22,146 nucleotides of DNA from Plakobranchus ocellatus (lineage: Eukaryota; Mollusca; Gastropoda; Plakobranchidae). The first letter of the stretch is position 1; each line of letters opens with the position of its first letter. Below the pieces are notes generated by a model. It was not told the DNA's origin. It worked only from the letters and a program-made list of their open reading frames with translations, and ran no database searches. The stretch covers positions 99,935 through 122,080 of the forward strand of contig BLXT01000331.1 in the NCBI GenBank assembly GCA_019648995.1. Direction: 5' to 3'. Both the position numbers and the translations under genes were made by a program. Shown here one piece after another: positions 1 to 9,810 of the stretch.

Positions 1-208
1 AAATATTGTTTCCACTATGTAGGTCTGGGTTTTTGTTGTTATCTTTAGCGTCTTCTTCTCCTTCAAGTGCCAGAGCGGAATTTTCGACCTGATTATTAAT
101 TCTTTGTAATGCTCAGATTCTTTCCAAACTTCTTTCCGTTACCAATCTGCCGAGTTTTTTTTTATGAATAAGTCATTCTTTGTCTATTTTGTTTTCTTTC
201 GTCACGTT

Positions 209-229
209 TGTGTGTGTGTGTGTGTGTGT
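209..229. repeat. (TG)n microsatellite
   Basis: About ten TG units followed by a T-rich run. Alternating purine-pyrimidine; no gene nearby. Confidence 0.9.
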
Positions 230-448
230 TTTTTGTTTTTTTTTTTTGAAGTGATAACAAAATGATCAAATTCTTTCTGGCTATTTTACAGTTCTAAGAT
301 TGGCATGACAATTATTTAGCGGCTTACCTTAGAGCTGATAGAGATTTGAATGGAAATTATACCTTACTCTAGTTGCTGTATTTCAACGAACGGGTGAGTG
401 GCCCCATAACACGGTGATTCAAAGGAGAAAAAGAGAGAAAAAGGCAGA

Positions 449-451
<3 letters not shown>

Positions 452-509
<58 letters not shown>

Positions 510-518
510 TGTGTGTGT
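452..518. repeat. (AG)n-(TG)n compound microsatellite
   Basis: About 28 uninterrupted AG units run directly into about six GT units. The preceding 30 bases are also almost all purine, so one strand is nearly pure purine for about 85 bases. Confidence 0.95.
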
Positions 519-540
519 AAGTATAGAACAAATAATTCAA

Positions 541-850
541 ATGTCGACATGAGATGCCGCGTTAAACATTTAGATCTAAGGGTACCTTAGAATCTAAATC
601 TGAATTACATGCGTGTCGCATGAAATAAAACGAGATGTCGAAGTATTCCCTTATCTATACTTATGTATTTGTGTACTTTGAATGTTATTTTTCGTAAAAC
701 TCGTGAACGATTTAAGTAATGAATTCCTGCTAGTTTAGATCTAGATTCTCGTGGATCTAAAACTATAATACAGAATTGAATCTAGATATACAGGCCTAAT
801 CAGGCCTATCTACATCTAGAAAATGACGCCTTGATTTAAATATCTGAGCT
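541..850. repeat. Palindrome-rich TAGATCTAGA / AGGCCTA patch
   Basis: Holds the 10-bp palindrome ATGTCGACAT (541-550), an imperfect 15-bp inverted repeat at 568-599 (arms ATTTAGATCTAAGG and CCTTAGAATCTAAAT), and many TAGATCTAGA and CAGGCCTA words. A related patch lies at 6886-7030, which suggests a dispersed repeat family. Confidence 0.45.
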
Positions 851-1043
851 AGAATCTTGACTTTCGCTCCCTATGCAGCCTTAAATGAAAGCTATTGATT
901 AGTGAATCTCTATGGCCTTAATATAAACAATTATAAACTGGAAATTTAAGCCTATACATTTTAAAGTTAGCGACATGGCTGATCGTAAAATTCTGACTTA
1001 TATTTTGAAGAATAATATAAAATTAAAAAAAAACTAGAAGTAC

Positions 1044-1150
1044 GTAGAATTTGGACCTCTAAACATAATCAGTGTATTCATTGAAGAAAAATATAGAAAC
1101 AAAAAAGTAGAAGGATGTAGAATTTGGACCTCTAAACATAATCAGTGTAT
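1044..1150. repeat. 34-bp direct repeat, two copies
   Basis: GTAGAATTTGGACCTCTAAA and the following 14 bases occur identically at 1044-1077 and 1117-1150, 73 bases apart, with A-rich sequence between. Probably a local duplication. Confidence 0.85.
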
Positions 1151-1639
1151 ACTTCCGCCACAGCTAATCTTTCATACAAAATTTAAAGTTGTTATGTTCT
1201 GTGGTTCAGGAGTTTTACGTGACATGAAATTCAAAATACACAAATACATATATAGTATAGATGAGCAATGAAGAAGGATAAAGCGGAAACAATAGCGTTA
1301 CGCGTATCGGTAGGTATAGTAAGCTCAGTATGGTAAAATGGCAAGTGAAGATTACGCGATACAAGAATTTAACGACTAGGAACACTACACCGGGTTTGTT
1401 TTAACTCTCACCGTTGCTCAAAGGTAAGTTTAGCATTCGCTTTGACTCTGAATCTGACAGGACAATAAAGACCAAAATTTTTTTTTAACCACAAAACTAG
1501 TACCGTTATCGTAACCAAATTTTTAAACTTGCCTGTCTCAATTCTCTGGGTTCTTATTCCTTATGTTTGCTGAACGGACTTTGCGCTTTTATTATTATTG
1601 TTCATATTATTTTTGTTACCACGGTATACTTTTGAGATG

Positions 1640-1845
1640 GAGGAGAGGTGGCTCATCTGTAAGGCAGTTGATTTCCATGTGAGAGGTTCTAAGTCTGCGC
1701 GAAGACTATTTTTCATTGCTCCCATGTGACCACCTAGTACTAAATGGAGAGCTAAATCTCTTAAGACTGGCGAATGTAGAGGCGGCGAGGAAAGCAATGG
1801 CAAATTACCTCATAATGCCGTGTGCCAAGAACAATCAGGATCCAA
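1640..1845 (+). mobile_element. Probable tRNA-derived SINE, degraded
   Basis: A pol III A-box-like TGGCTCATCTGTAAGGC (1649-1665) and a decayed B box GGTTCTAAGTC (1685-1695) form a tRNA-like head. Downstream, the stretch around 1775-1835 (GGAAAGCAATGGCAAATTAC then TGCCAAGAA) resembles the shared 3' tail of RTE-mobilised SINEs as I recall it. Boundaries are approximate. Confidence 0.5.
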
Positions 1846-1977
1846 CTCCTGGTTCCCTAAATGCGTGAAACAAGCGTGGGATACATGTACTTTTTTGCCC
1901 TTGAGGTGCAAAGTTGTCTTGCTTTCTTCTTGAAACGATTTGTTTTCTCCATGGAATCTACTAAATGATGACACTCT

Positions 1978-2160
1978 GCTGGACTAGTTGGTCTAGTGGT
2001 AGATAGCTTTGCACAAAACGTGCTGTGCATAGGTTAATGGGTTCGATTCTTAGCGAAGACGATTTTTTTTTTATCACACTCATCAATTTTGTTCATGGAT
2101 TATTCAATGGATAGGTTTCGTGTTCTTTTTTTTTTGCTCACTGTTAACATGAGGGCTTAG
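1978..2160 (+). mobile_element. Probable tRNA-derived SINE
   Basis: A box TGGTCTAGTGG (1989-1999) and near-perfect B box GGGTTCGATTC (2039-2049) lie 50 bases apart, followed by GCGAAGACGA and T runs. The GCGAAGAC word after the B box is shared with the element at 1640. The 3' end is not clear, and the head does not fold as an intact tRNA. Confidence 0.5.
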
Positions 2161-2900
2161 CTCTCGTTTGAATCTAAATGTAATTGCAGCAGGTGAAAAC
2201 TGACAAAAGAGAATAACTGAACCTATCATCTAAAGGAAAAGAAAAGACAGAAAGGTTGTGCGCAAATAATAACTAAAACATTGGTATAAAAAAAAAAACC
2301 AAGATAGTTGATGGATATAGTCAGCCACTGCTTAGCGATTTCAGACTTTTGGATCCTTGTCAGGCAGGACGCAGATGGCGAGTGTAAATGCTTAAAAAAT
2401 TAAGTCGATTTTACTATCCTGTTCATCACTGTAAAATCATTTTTTGTTGTTTTTTCTTAAGATGGTGAGGATTTAAATACATACGTTCAATTCGTAACTT
2501 GCACTCAAAATGCTATTTACCACCTTCAATTGTTTTTCTTTAAATGCCTTCAAACGGTAAAAGAAATAGGCTCCTATTACTAGTATCTTATAAGATACAA
2601 TTAGACCGACTTTACATCTTAAAAAAAATATATATTTTTGCACCTTTTACACCATTGCTGTTAGGTTTTTTTTTTTTGTTTTTTTTTTAGTTTGGAAAAA
2701 CAACTCCTGAGTAATATATTTATAAACACAGAATTTAAAACGAGAACGTCTGAAATGTATATTTTAAAAAGCGGAGGCAAAGGTGACGGGAAGGGGAGGG
2801 ACAATCTTTGCATATTGAACTGCAATCTCATGATAACATTCCTCTTTAGGTGCCCTGTCTCAAACAAACATTGCCAATCACGCAAGATTGTTCTCAGGTA
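2160..2900. other. Intergenic, no gene seen
   Basis: AT-rich sequence with T and A homopolymers. Small open frames overlap on opposite strands near 2690-2920 and show no recognisable domain; the right end adjoins the LINE remnant. Confidence 0.5.
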
Positions 2901-3625
2901 ACGGTGTAAATTTCTTGTTGTTACCATTACCTATTGCCCATTAGTTAAGATTTTCAATAAAAGTTATTCTCTGTCTCTACTGCGACTGCCTCCAATCTTC
3001 CGTAGTTTGCTAAATGTTCTAAATCTTTGTGTCGGCAAATATGTTCTAGAAATTGTAGTTGCATTCGCCCTCTGGTTTTTATTCATCATCGTTCAAGCTT
3101 AGCTTTTTGCAGTACGATTCTTTAGACATTTTTTTCGTCCAAGATATTTTCATCATTCTTTTGATCAACCACATCCCGACTACTTCCAGTTTTCTCTCTG
3201 CTTCCTTCTTAATTGTCCAGCATTCACTTCCATACTGTTTTCATTACTCTTATTTTGATGTTGATGTTTATGTTTATGTTTCTGTTTGTCAGTGTTGGTT
3301 TCATTTTTTGGAATGTATCTTTGGCCATGGCAATTTTTTTTTATTTCACTTGTGCATCTACCTTCTGATCTAAACAGGTTGCCAAGGTATCTGAATTTTG
3401 CTCCAGTAATTCGTTTGATTTTTTTCCTTTGCTAACGAGAGTGCATTTTGGGTTGGAAGATTTCTTTGAGATAACCATGTATTCGTTTTTTGTTTTTTTT
3501 TTCCCCATTTAATTACAGGTCCATTCTTTCGCTCTCTACGACGACAGTATTTCAAAGTTTTTAAAGTTGTTCACCAGATTTCACTGTTAAAACTGTATCT
3601 CCTGAAGATCTGAGGTTATTATTAT
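2900..3625 (-). pseudogene. Decayed LINE reverse transcriptase, C-terminal fragment
   Basis: Read on the minus strand with several frame changes, the segment gives the order typical of non-LTR retrotransposon RT C-termini. A NNLR(Y)ADDT-like site near 3588-3611 is broken: the sequence reads RSSGDT, so the catalytic YADD is lost. Then come NTVVVESER, KFRYLGNLFRSEGRCTSEI (about 3343-3399), MAKDTFQKMK, a CWTIKKEAERKLEV-like stretch (about 3185-3225) and RQRITFIENLN (about 2944-2978). Internal stops and frameshifts show it is dead. It may be RTE- or CR1-like; the family is not resolved. Confidence 0.75.
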
Positions 3626-3638
3626 TTTTTTATTTTCT

Positions 3639-3691
3639 TTAAGGCGGACCTTTTTTTGCTGAACGCTCGGATAAATAGAGTCCGACCTTAA
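3639..3691. repeat. Imperfect inverted repeat
   Basis: TTAAGGCGGAC (3639-3649) and GTCCGACCTTAA (3680-3691) pair except for one extra base, around a loop of about 30 bases. Possibly an end of a small element; no target duplication seen. Confidence 0.35.
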
Positions 3692-3868
3692 TTTCCCGAA
3701 CACTTTATTTTATAGAGAAAGAGAAAGAGAAAGAGTTCAGTAACACCGGCATACTTGTACTCATACTGAGCCGATGAAGTTAGGCCTAGAAGAAGAGGCC
3801 CTCTTTAAAGTAAGTAGTGCTTTTGCGTTCGGGAAAATAATGATTGGACCTATTCTCCTTCAATTCTT

Positions 3869-4036
3869 CGGGGCGTTGATGGCACAATGGATAGCAGATC
3901 CGCCCTGAAATCCGCAGGAATTCTTCTGTCGCCAGTTCGAACCCCGCCACCGGCGTTCTGGCCTGATGGAAGGTCTGAAAACCTGAGATCACTTTGGACT
4001 GGCTGTGCACACACACACACACACTCACACACAAAA
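3869..4036 (+). mobile_element. tRNA-derived SINE with (AC)n tail
   Basis: A box TGGCACAATGG (3880-3890) and B box AGTTCGAACCC (3934-3944) head the element. The body has CTGAAAACCTGAGATCAC and the copy ends in a (CA)n run at 4008-4032. A more diverged copy at 9811-9948 has the same A box and the same CTGAAAGCCTGAGACCAC body word, which supports one family. Confidence 0.75.
4008..4032. repeat. (AC)n microsatellite
   Basis: CA dinucleotide run with one TC interruption, forming the 3' tail of the SINE. Confidence 0.9.
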
Positions 4037-4089
4037 TAAAAAAAACCCTTCAACTTTGGTCTATCCTTCTTTTGCCACATTGAAATTTA

Positions 4090-4600
4090 TCTGTATGTTT
4101 TAGTCATTGAATTTGACTTCTTTATTTTAGATTTGTACCTAAACCGTCAAATCTAGATTTTAAAAAAAAATCTATTTCTTATGCTCTTTTGTATCCTTTT
4201 GAGAATTTGTTGCTAAATAACTTCATCAATTAACTTCTCACTTCTAGCAATAGTTTTTCTTCCCCTGATATGTTGTCTATACTTCTGTGTTTGCTTGTAC
4301 AGCGACAGCAATTTTGTCTCTTTGCTTTCCATCAGTTTTTGATTGGTCCATTGAAATTGATAACATTACCAAATAGAAATGCTTATATGCTTGTGACAAA
4401 GATCAAGATATAGTCAAGTATGAAACCATTTTTTTTTAAATTAATAGAAGGTCGCCTGAAATGAGATACTTTTTTTTAAATTGTGCACCTTGCGAGCGCA
4501 CAAATTGTAATAGGAGAACACAACTGCTGCCTGCAGGCTGGCCTGGTAGTCTTCATAGCGCATAGGCCTTATCGCGTGTGTTTACTTTCTTCCATTTGAG
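4090..4600. other. Intergenic, no gene seen
   Basis: AT-rich sequence without a supported exon. From about 4490 the base composition becomes more balanced and CpG words appear, leading into the candidate first exon ending at 4680. Confidence 0.5.
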
Positions 4601-4680
4601 AAGAGCGAGAATTTAACAGCACCAATTGACACTGACGACAGTCACCACAATGGCCTGGACGAAGAAAGTGACATTCATCT
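4600..4680 (+). other. Candidate first exon ending in a strong donor
   Basis: A more GC- and CpG-containing stretch leads into CACAATGGCC, an excellent Kozak context (ATG at 4650), open for MAWTKKVTFI, and ends at a good donor T|GTAAGC at 4681. It could be a first exon of the PRAS40-like gene, its ATG then being a short upstream frame, or of another transcript. The left end is a guess. No acceptor partner is proven. Confidence 0.25.
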
Positions 4681-4756
4681 GTAAGCACGTCCTAGCATGA
4701 ACGCCACTTAGCTGAATCAGGGAAAACGAATTTACTAGATGTATTAGCCAAAATTT

Positions 4757-5190
4757 CCGACGTTGCTTGATTTTAAATTTTGTGGGAAGTTCGCGTCTAT
4801 GAACATTATTAGACTTTCTTCTCTGTAGATGTACTTTATTGCCTCTCTAAACTTTGTGTGTATCTGTGTGTGTGTGTGTGTGTGTGTGTGGGGGGGGGGG
4901 GGTGTTGCTTCTCTATAGGCCCTCCTATTTCGTTAAAAGTTGCATCTTTTTTAACTTTGTTGGACATTTCTTTTCTAAACTTTTTAGGAAGTTCCTTCTT
5001 TAAACTTTGTTGGACGATTGCTTCTCTAACCTTTTTCTTTCTTTTCTTTTTTTTTTAAATTCCTTCTTTAAACTTTGCTCACATTTTCTATTTTGTTGGA
5101 CGTTGCTTATTTTAAATTTGTAGGACGTTGCTTATTTAATCTTTTTTGGATATTGTTCTTTGTAGGAAGTTGCTTCTGGAATCTTTATTT
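4757..5190. repeat. Degenerate T-rich minisatellite
   Basis: Imperfect copies of GTTGCTTCTTTAAACTTTG and TTGGACGTTGCTT-like words recur about every 30-40 bases across this stretch, interrupted by the TG/poly-G tract and a poly-T run. Unit length varies, so it is an old, eroded array. Confidence 0.6.
4865..4902. repeat. (TG)n followed by poly-G
   Basis: Thirteen TG units run directly into a G homopolymer of about 13. The G run could form a multi-strand quadruplex and is prone to sequencing error. Confidence 0.9.
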
Positions 5191-5199
5191 GATCTTTTG

Positions 5200-6660
5200 T
5201 CAATATTTAACCGTCTGTTTTGATGGCGCTGTTTCAATTTCATGTCAGCTTTCTATGACCTGTTTCCCTAGCTCTGGCTGACCTTCTTTTACTCTCCAGT
5301 CCCCGTAATTTTTTTCCTTTGAGAGACTAGGCTCAAGGATAGTGCTAGTGGGCTTCTCAAGGCTTCTCAAGCAACTCATGAGCTTAATACGGTCAAGGTG
5401 AATGAGTTTCTTTCTTTTTATTTCATACCATTTTTAAAATCTTAGTGATTAAAAAAAATGACTGCAAAACAAAACATGTATTATAATTTGCATGTTGCAG
5501 GTCCTTAAAACAATAACTAAATACCCCAGGTATCATTACATGAATGCAATCCTAATGAAAAGGATGTCGCATATAAGCATTTGAGAAAAAAAAAAGTGTT
5601 ATTTCTTCTTCTTTGACATCTCATTTTCAAAACATATAAAAATCTCATATTTTGTATCGAATTTAATATAGCTCCTGTTTTATATTGCTATGTGACAATC
5701 TTTGAAAATTATACAGTTTTTTATTCATTCAAATCTTATTCGGAGCAGGATGTAGAAATACTTGATGAAAGTGGGTAGGACATTTTCCTTATCTTAATCA
5801 GCACTATCTTAATCTAGCCATGCTTTTCATAGCTGGGGACTCATACGATCTCTGAACTTTCTATATAATAATTATGGTAAAATACAACAACTTGAAACGC
5901 TTGACATTTACTGTAACGCTTCATTCCATTATTGCCAGACCACTTTCTTTAGAACTTTGTGCTACACTTTTAGAGCCCTTAAAACTTTTATCTCACAGGA
6001 TGGTGATGCCTGTTTTTGTTTTGCTTGGTGTCCTTTTATTTAAAGGTATAAATGAAAGGGAACAAAATGGCATCCCGAATTTTATACAATCAAATTTGAT
6101 TTATCTGTATGAATGTAATTTACCTTCGGGGCAAGAAAGTAGCGACTGGTTAAGTTTCAAGGCACTTCAGTCAACATCTCTCCCAAGCATAATGTGATAA
6201 TTAATCATAACGATAAACATGTTTTTACATTAAAATTTAAAAAAAAAAAATTTTTTTTAGAACCATTGAAAGGTAACAGCTGTTCAGAAAGTTCAAAAGG
6301 TCATGGATGCAAATCAAAACCAACGGTGAAAACACTTTGGAGGTTAGCTCTTGCAGTCTTTTTGCCTTGAAGATTATGCCGAGCAAAAAGAAAATGGCCT
6401 TAACCAAAATTGTTTTTAATTCTTCTCAAATCAGGAGAAAGTTTGAAACATACATTTCAAAATTTTCCCCAGATTCTGAAAGAAAAAATTAGAAAAGTGT
6501 CAATATTGTTCACAAGTAAATATTTTTTAAATTAATACCTTCGCATTATGATTGTTATGCATCACTCAAACTATTTTACAAAACAATTTTGGCTGACAAG
6601 CAAGCGTCTGGCAAGTTACGACCGACTTTTCCCCTTTTTTTCCTCTACTTTTTTCTCCTT
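5200..6660. other. Intergenic, no gene seen
   Basis: The largest open frame (5874-6197, + strand, 107 codons) has no recognisable domain, lies in AT-rich sequence and has no splice or conservation signal, so I do not call it. A perfect GGCTTCTCAA doublet sits at 5351-5370 and an A-run/T-run junction at about 6239-6258. Confidence 0.5.
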
Positions 6661-6668
6661 ATTTACAG

Positions 6669-6685
6669 AAATCGAGACCTAGCTG
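6669..6685 (+). other. Candidate 17-nt microexon
   Basis: A 50-base pyrimidine tract and TTTACAG precede AAATCGAGACCTAGCTG, which is followed by the consensus donor GTAAGTAG. Both splice signals are strong. The exon itself is non-coding or frame-breaking, so at best it belongs to a 5' UTR. This may be chance. Confidence 0.2.
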
Positions 6686-6689
6686 GTAA

Positions 6690-7510
6690 GTAGGTCTAGG
6701 CCAATATAGATTGTACTAAATTGCAAAATTTTCCTCATCTGAAATTCTTTGCTAACTTGTGATCACTGGCAAGAGAGATAGTTTAAGATATCTGTGTAAG
6801 TAATCGTAAAGAGCACGTCAGAATTACATTGATAGGTTCCCAGCCGGGCCATTTAGTGTAAAAAAGAAGGCCTCACTGACCGAGATGCTGCTAAATAGGC
6901 CTAGATCTACATCTACGTAGATCGAGATCTAATTTTCCCTACACTTAGACCAGCTCATATATTAGATGTCGACATTATATACCAAAATGTCGTTTCAAAT
7001 CTAAATTTGATCTAGATGTAATCGAGAATCAAATCAAGATGGACTAAACATGTAAAGCTATGTTATGTAGGGTTTCCTCTTCCTGCAATTTTGTAAAGTA
7101 CATCATGCACGGCCCAATAAATTGATCATAACAGCTAATTAGTTTATAGGAAGATCTAATCATATCTAGGAAAGAGCATATTAACAGTTTTTTTAAAATC
7201 TCATTTGCTTATGAATTGATGCCTTTCTTGTAGTGTTTGATGTGTTTTTCTAAAACGTAGGCTATAAGTCTTTAAAAGTCTTTCTTGTGACAAGTCAAAA
7301 ACTGAAAATTTTGTTTGATTAAGTGGCACTATTTAAGATTAATGAATAATATAATGAGAAATATTAAAATAAGGCTCATAATCTCTTCATTTTGTTCATA
7401 GCTGAAGGTGCATAGGTCAAAAAGTAAAAATTTACTGCTAATCCTAATAATGCATCATAGGTGTTAAGACTAGTGTAGTTATGTTTTGATTTTAGCTGAG
7501 CATAGTTGGG
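6690..7510. other. Upstream region with palindrome-rich patch
   Basis: No coding exon seen. At 6886-7030 there is a cluster of TAGATCTA words, the 12-bp palindrome ATCTACGTAGAT (6911-6922) and ATGTCGACAT (6966-6975), echoing the 541-850 patch. Confidence 0.45.
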
Positions 7511-7529
7511 TATTTGGTGTGTGTGTGTT

Positions 7530-7556
7530 GTGATTGGTTGGTTAGGCCACGTGACA
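7530..7556 (+). promoter_or_regulatory. Inverted CCAAT box and CACGTGAC E-box cluster
   Basis: ATTGG (reverse CCAAT) at 7533-7537 lies a few bases before GGCCACGTGACA, whose CACGTG core is at 7548-7553. CACGTGAC resembles the CLEAR/E-box bound by TFEB/MITF and USF-type factors. It is 3 kb upstream of the start codon; no transcription start is proven. Confidence 0.25.
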
Positions 7557-7711
7557 ACGGGAGCTGGACAAAACTACAGATTGGTGGGATCTTCGGAGCA
7601 TTGAGATCATTCCTATTTTATCCCTTGTACTGAACATTCGTGGATGATCCTGGCTGCAAGTTGTAGCGGATGTCTGACTGCAGAGAATACTTATTTTACT
7701 GATTAGAAATG

Positions 7712-8044
7712 GCGATTGGATCTACATTTATATTTATTGCTTGAGGCTGTGTGCCTATCCAGACTGCTGTATAAAGTCAACGAATTTATGTTTCTCCTGT
7801 GAAACTGAAATGGTGGTATAAAGCAATTGAATCTATATTGATATTTATTGCTTGAGGCTGTGTGCCTATCCAGACTGCTGTCTATAGTCAACGAATTTAT
7901 GTTTCTCCTGTGAAACTGAAATGGTGGTATAAAGCAATTGAATCTATATTGATATTTATTGCTTGAGGCTGTGTGCCTATCCAGACTGTCGTCTAAAGTC
8001 TACGAATTTATTTTCCTCCTGTGAAACTGAAATGGTGGTATAAC
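7712..8044. repeat. 111-bp tandem repeat, three copies
   Basis: Units begin at 7712, 7823 and 7934, marked by GC[GA]ATTG[GA]ATCTA, TTGAGGCTGTGTGCCTATCC and GTGAAACTGAAATGGTGGTA. Copies differ at only a few positions, copy 1 being the most diverged. Exactly three units with sharp edges suggest unequal exchange. Confidence 0.95.
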
Positions 8045-8361
8045 GCATAACTATTATTGTACTAGCTATTATTTTCCCTCATGCAAGGGCTTGTCACCTG
8101 GACTTGTGAACGACAGTATTGTCGGTGACAATGAATGTAAGTGGGGAACATATGGACATGATACTAGGACTATTATCACTGTTTAAGTGATGAACATGTG
8201 AGGAGGATTTAGGTTGTGTCGGAGCTGAGGATCATTAACTGAACATTTCTATGAACATTGAGATTTACTCTACTGCTCACTACAAGTTCTACGGACAAGG
8301 ATCTTCGATGGATTAAGTTTAGAAACGTGTGCATGTGCGAGTGAACAGTGTGGGGATTTAT

Positions 8362-8405
8362 ATCTATAAATTATATCTGTAGATTATATCTCTAAATTAT
8401 ATCTA
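8362..8405. repeat. 13-bp minisatellite (ATCTATAAATTAT-like)
   Basis: Unit starts at 8362, 8375, 8388 and 8401, with single-base variants (ATCTATAAATTAT, ATCTGTAGATTAT, ATCTCTAAATTAT). Confidence 0.85.
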
Positions 8406-8419
8406 TTGGTTGTGTCTAT

Positions 8420-9805
8420 AAGTCTATTGATCTATGAAGTAGTTTATGAGGAGAGTTTCCTCGTGAGTGGATTAATCGGTGCTAACTTTATTTAATTGTT
8501 TAAAAATATCGTAACGCAGATTCTGATTACTCTGCATTGTCGCGCCTGTGTGCGTGGACTTTTGTATTTGGCTCACCTCGTATCTATCTGTCTTCTTCTT
8601 GTGTAATTTTCCTACTTCTATATATATATTTATACGTTTATTATAATATAGTTTTTCTGTCGCCTATCCCCGGTGTTCTGCCTTTTTTTGGTGTGAACCT
8701 CTCGTGCAGTTGATGTAGTTAAGTCTTATAGTTGTTGTTGTTAAGTTGTGTATAACCGTTGACAGGCCGTGGGTGCTCCCCAACAATAGGCCTGTCCACT
8801 TCCCGTCTTATATACATCACATGCCAAGGAAGAAATCTATATTGCGGTGCAAAAGCTTCATGGATGACAACTCGCTCTTTTCCTTAGGTGTTCCTGTGAA
8901 AGGATTTCCATATTCTTTCCCTGCACTTTCTCTTTTATTACTCGTTTCAATGAGATTTTTTCTCAAATTGAAAGGCTAGAAATGAGCTATATTATTATGA
9001 AACAAGCCTTGAACAGAGGGTGCAGAGAGGGTACAGAACTGTCCAATGACATTTGAATGTCACATAGCTGAACAACTATTTCAACTATGCTTGTTCATCA
9101 CTGTCACTTGATAGGAGTCTAGAGAAACAGTATTTTTGTGAGGAACAAAGATTAGGCCTTAACGAAAATTTTGTAATCTTTGGAATTTACATGTTTTTGA
9201 CTTGTAATGTAAATCAGACATATATATCCTCTTTGATATTACTATGTGACAAAATGAAGGCTAATATATATTAGAATGACCTTTGCCTAAACTTACGCTC
9301 AGCGTTAATTATAGAGTACTTTGACCAGACCAGACCAAGACTATCAGTTTGTCTGAAAGATGGCTGACATTTCTTGATGGAACCCACTGTAGTATTAAAT
9401 GTGATTTGAATGTGACAAAAAACTGAAAAATGAATTGCACAATTGTTCTAATTTGTCAGATCATGATATCTAAATAGGATACTCCTTCAGAAAGTGTGGT
9501 AAATGTGAGCAAAGTCACCTTAATAATTCTATCAGTATTTGGTCACCAGGTGCAGAAGTCCCCTCATTCCTACAGCATCTAAAGAAAACTTCATATCCAT
9601 TTTCTGCATCTTTCTCTAGCACTCTTGCATTTTCTTTTCCTAAGTCTTGCTTTCTTCCTTTTGTTGTCAAGTATGATCATCTTTGGTCTTTTTTTCTTTC
9701 CCAGTCCATAGACTTTCACATGGCGACTTTCCTCTGACATCTTAAATTCAGGATCTAGATGTTTTTTTTAATATCAGACATTTCACTTATTGATCAGAGG
9801 ATTTT
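8420..9805. other. Upstream region, no gene seen
   Basis: Mixed AT-rich sequence with a short TA run near 8618. No supported exon or recognisable repeat. The open frame at 8746-8979 has no recognisable domain. Confidence 0.5.
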
Positions 9806-9810
9806 GTTAC

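Larger units (their letters stand above)
1..1620. other. Intergenic, no gene seen
   Basis: No supported coding exon on either strand. Holds the (TG)n, (GA)n and (GT)n runs, palindromic TAGATCTAGA-type words at about 540-830 and a 34-bp direct duplication near 1044-1150, listed separately. The rest is AT-rich unique-looking sequence. Confidence 0.6.

Noticed and set aside
1989..2049. Functional tRNA gene
   Set aside because: A and B boxes are present but arms do not pair as an intact tRNA and a SINE-like body follows.
3059..3373. 104-codon open frame on the + strand
   Set aside because: It is the opposite strand of the decayed LINE RT, where the minus-strand translation is recognisable.
3786..4080. 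Two overlapping minus-strand open frames
   Set aside because: They lie across the SINE and its (CA)n tail (the VCVCVC repeats come from the microsatellite).
5874..6197. 107-codon open frame on the + strand
   Set aside because: No domain, no splice context, AT-driven composition and no sign of conservation; likely chance.
7703..7891. 62-codon minus-strand open frame with an internal repeat
   Set aside because: The repeat SSLDRHTASSNKY simply reflects the 111-bp tandem DNA repeat; no start or splice evidence.
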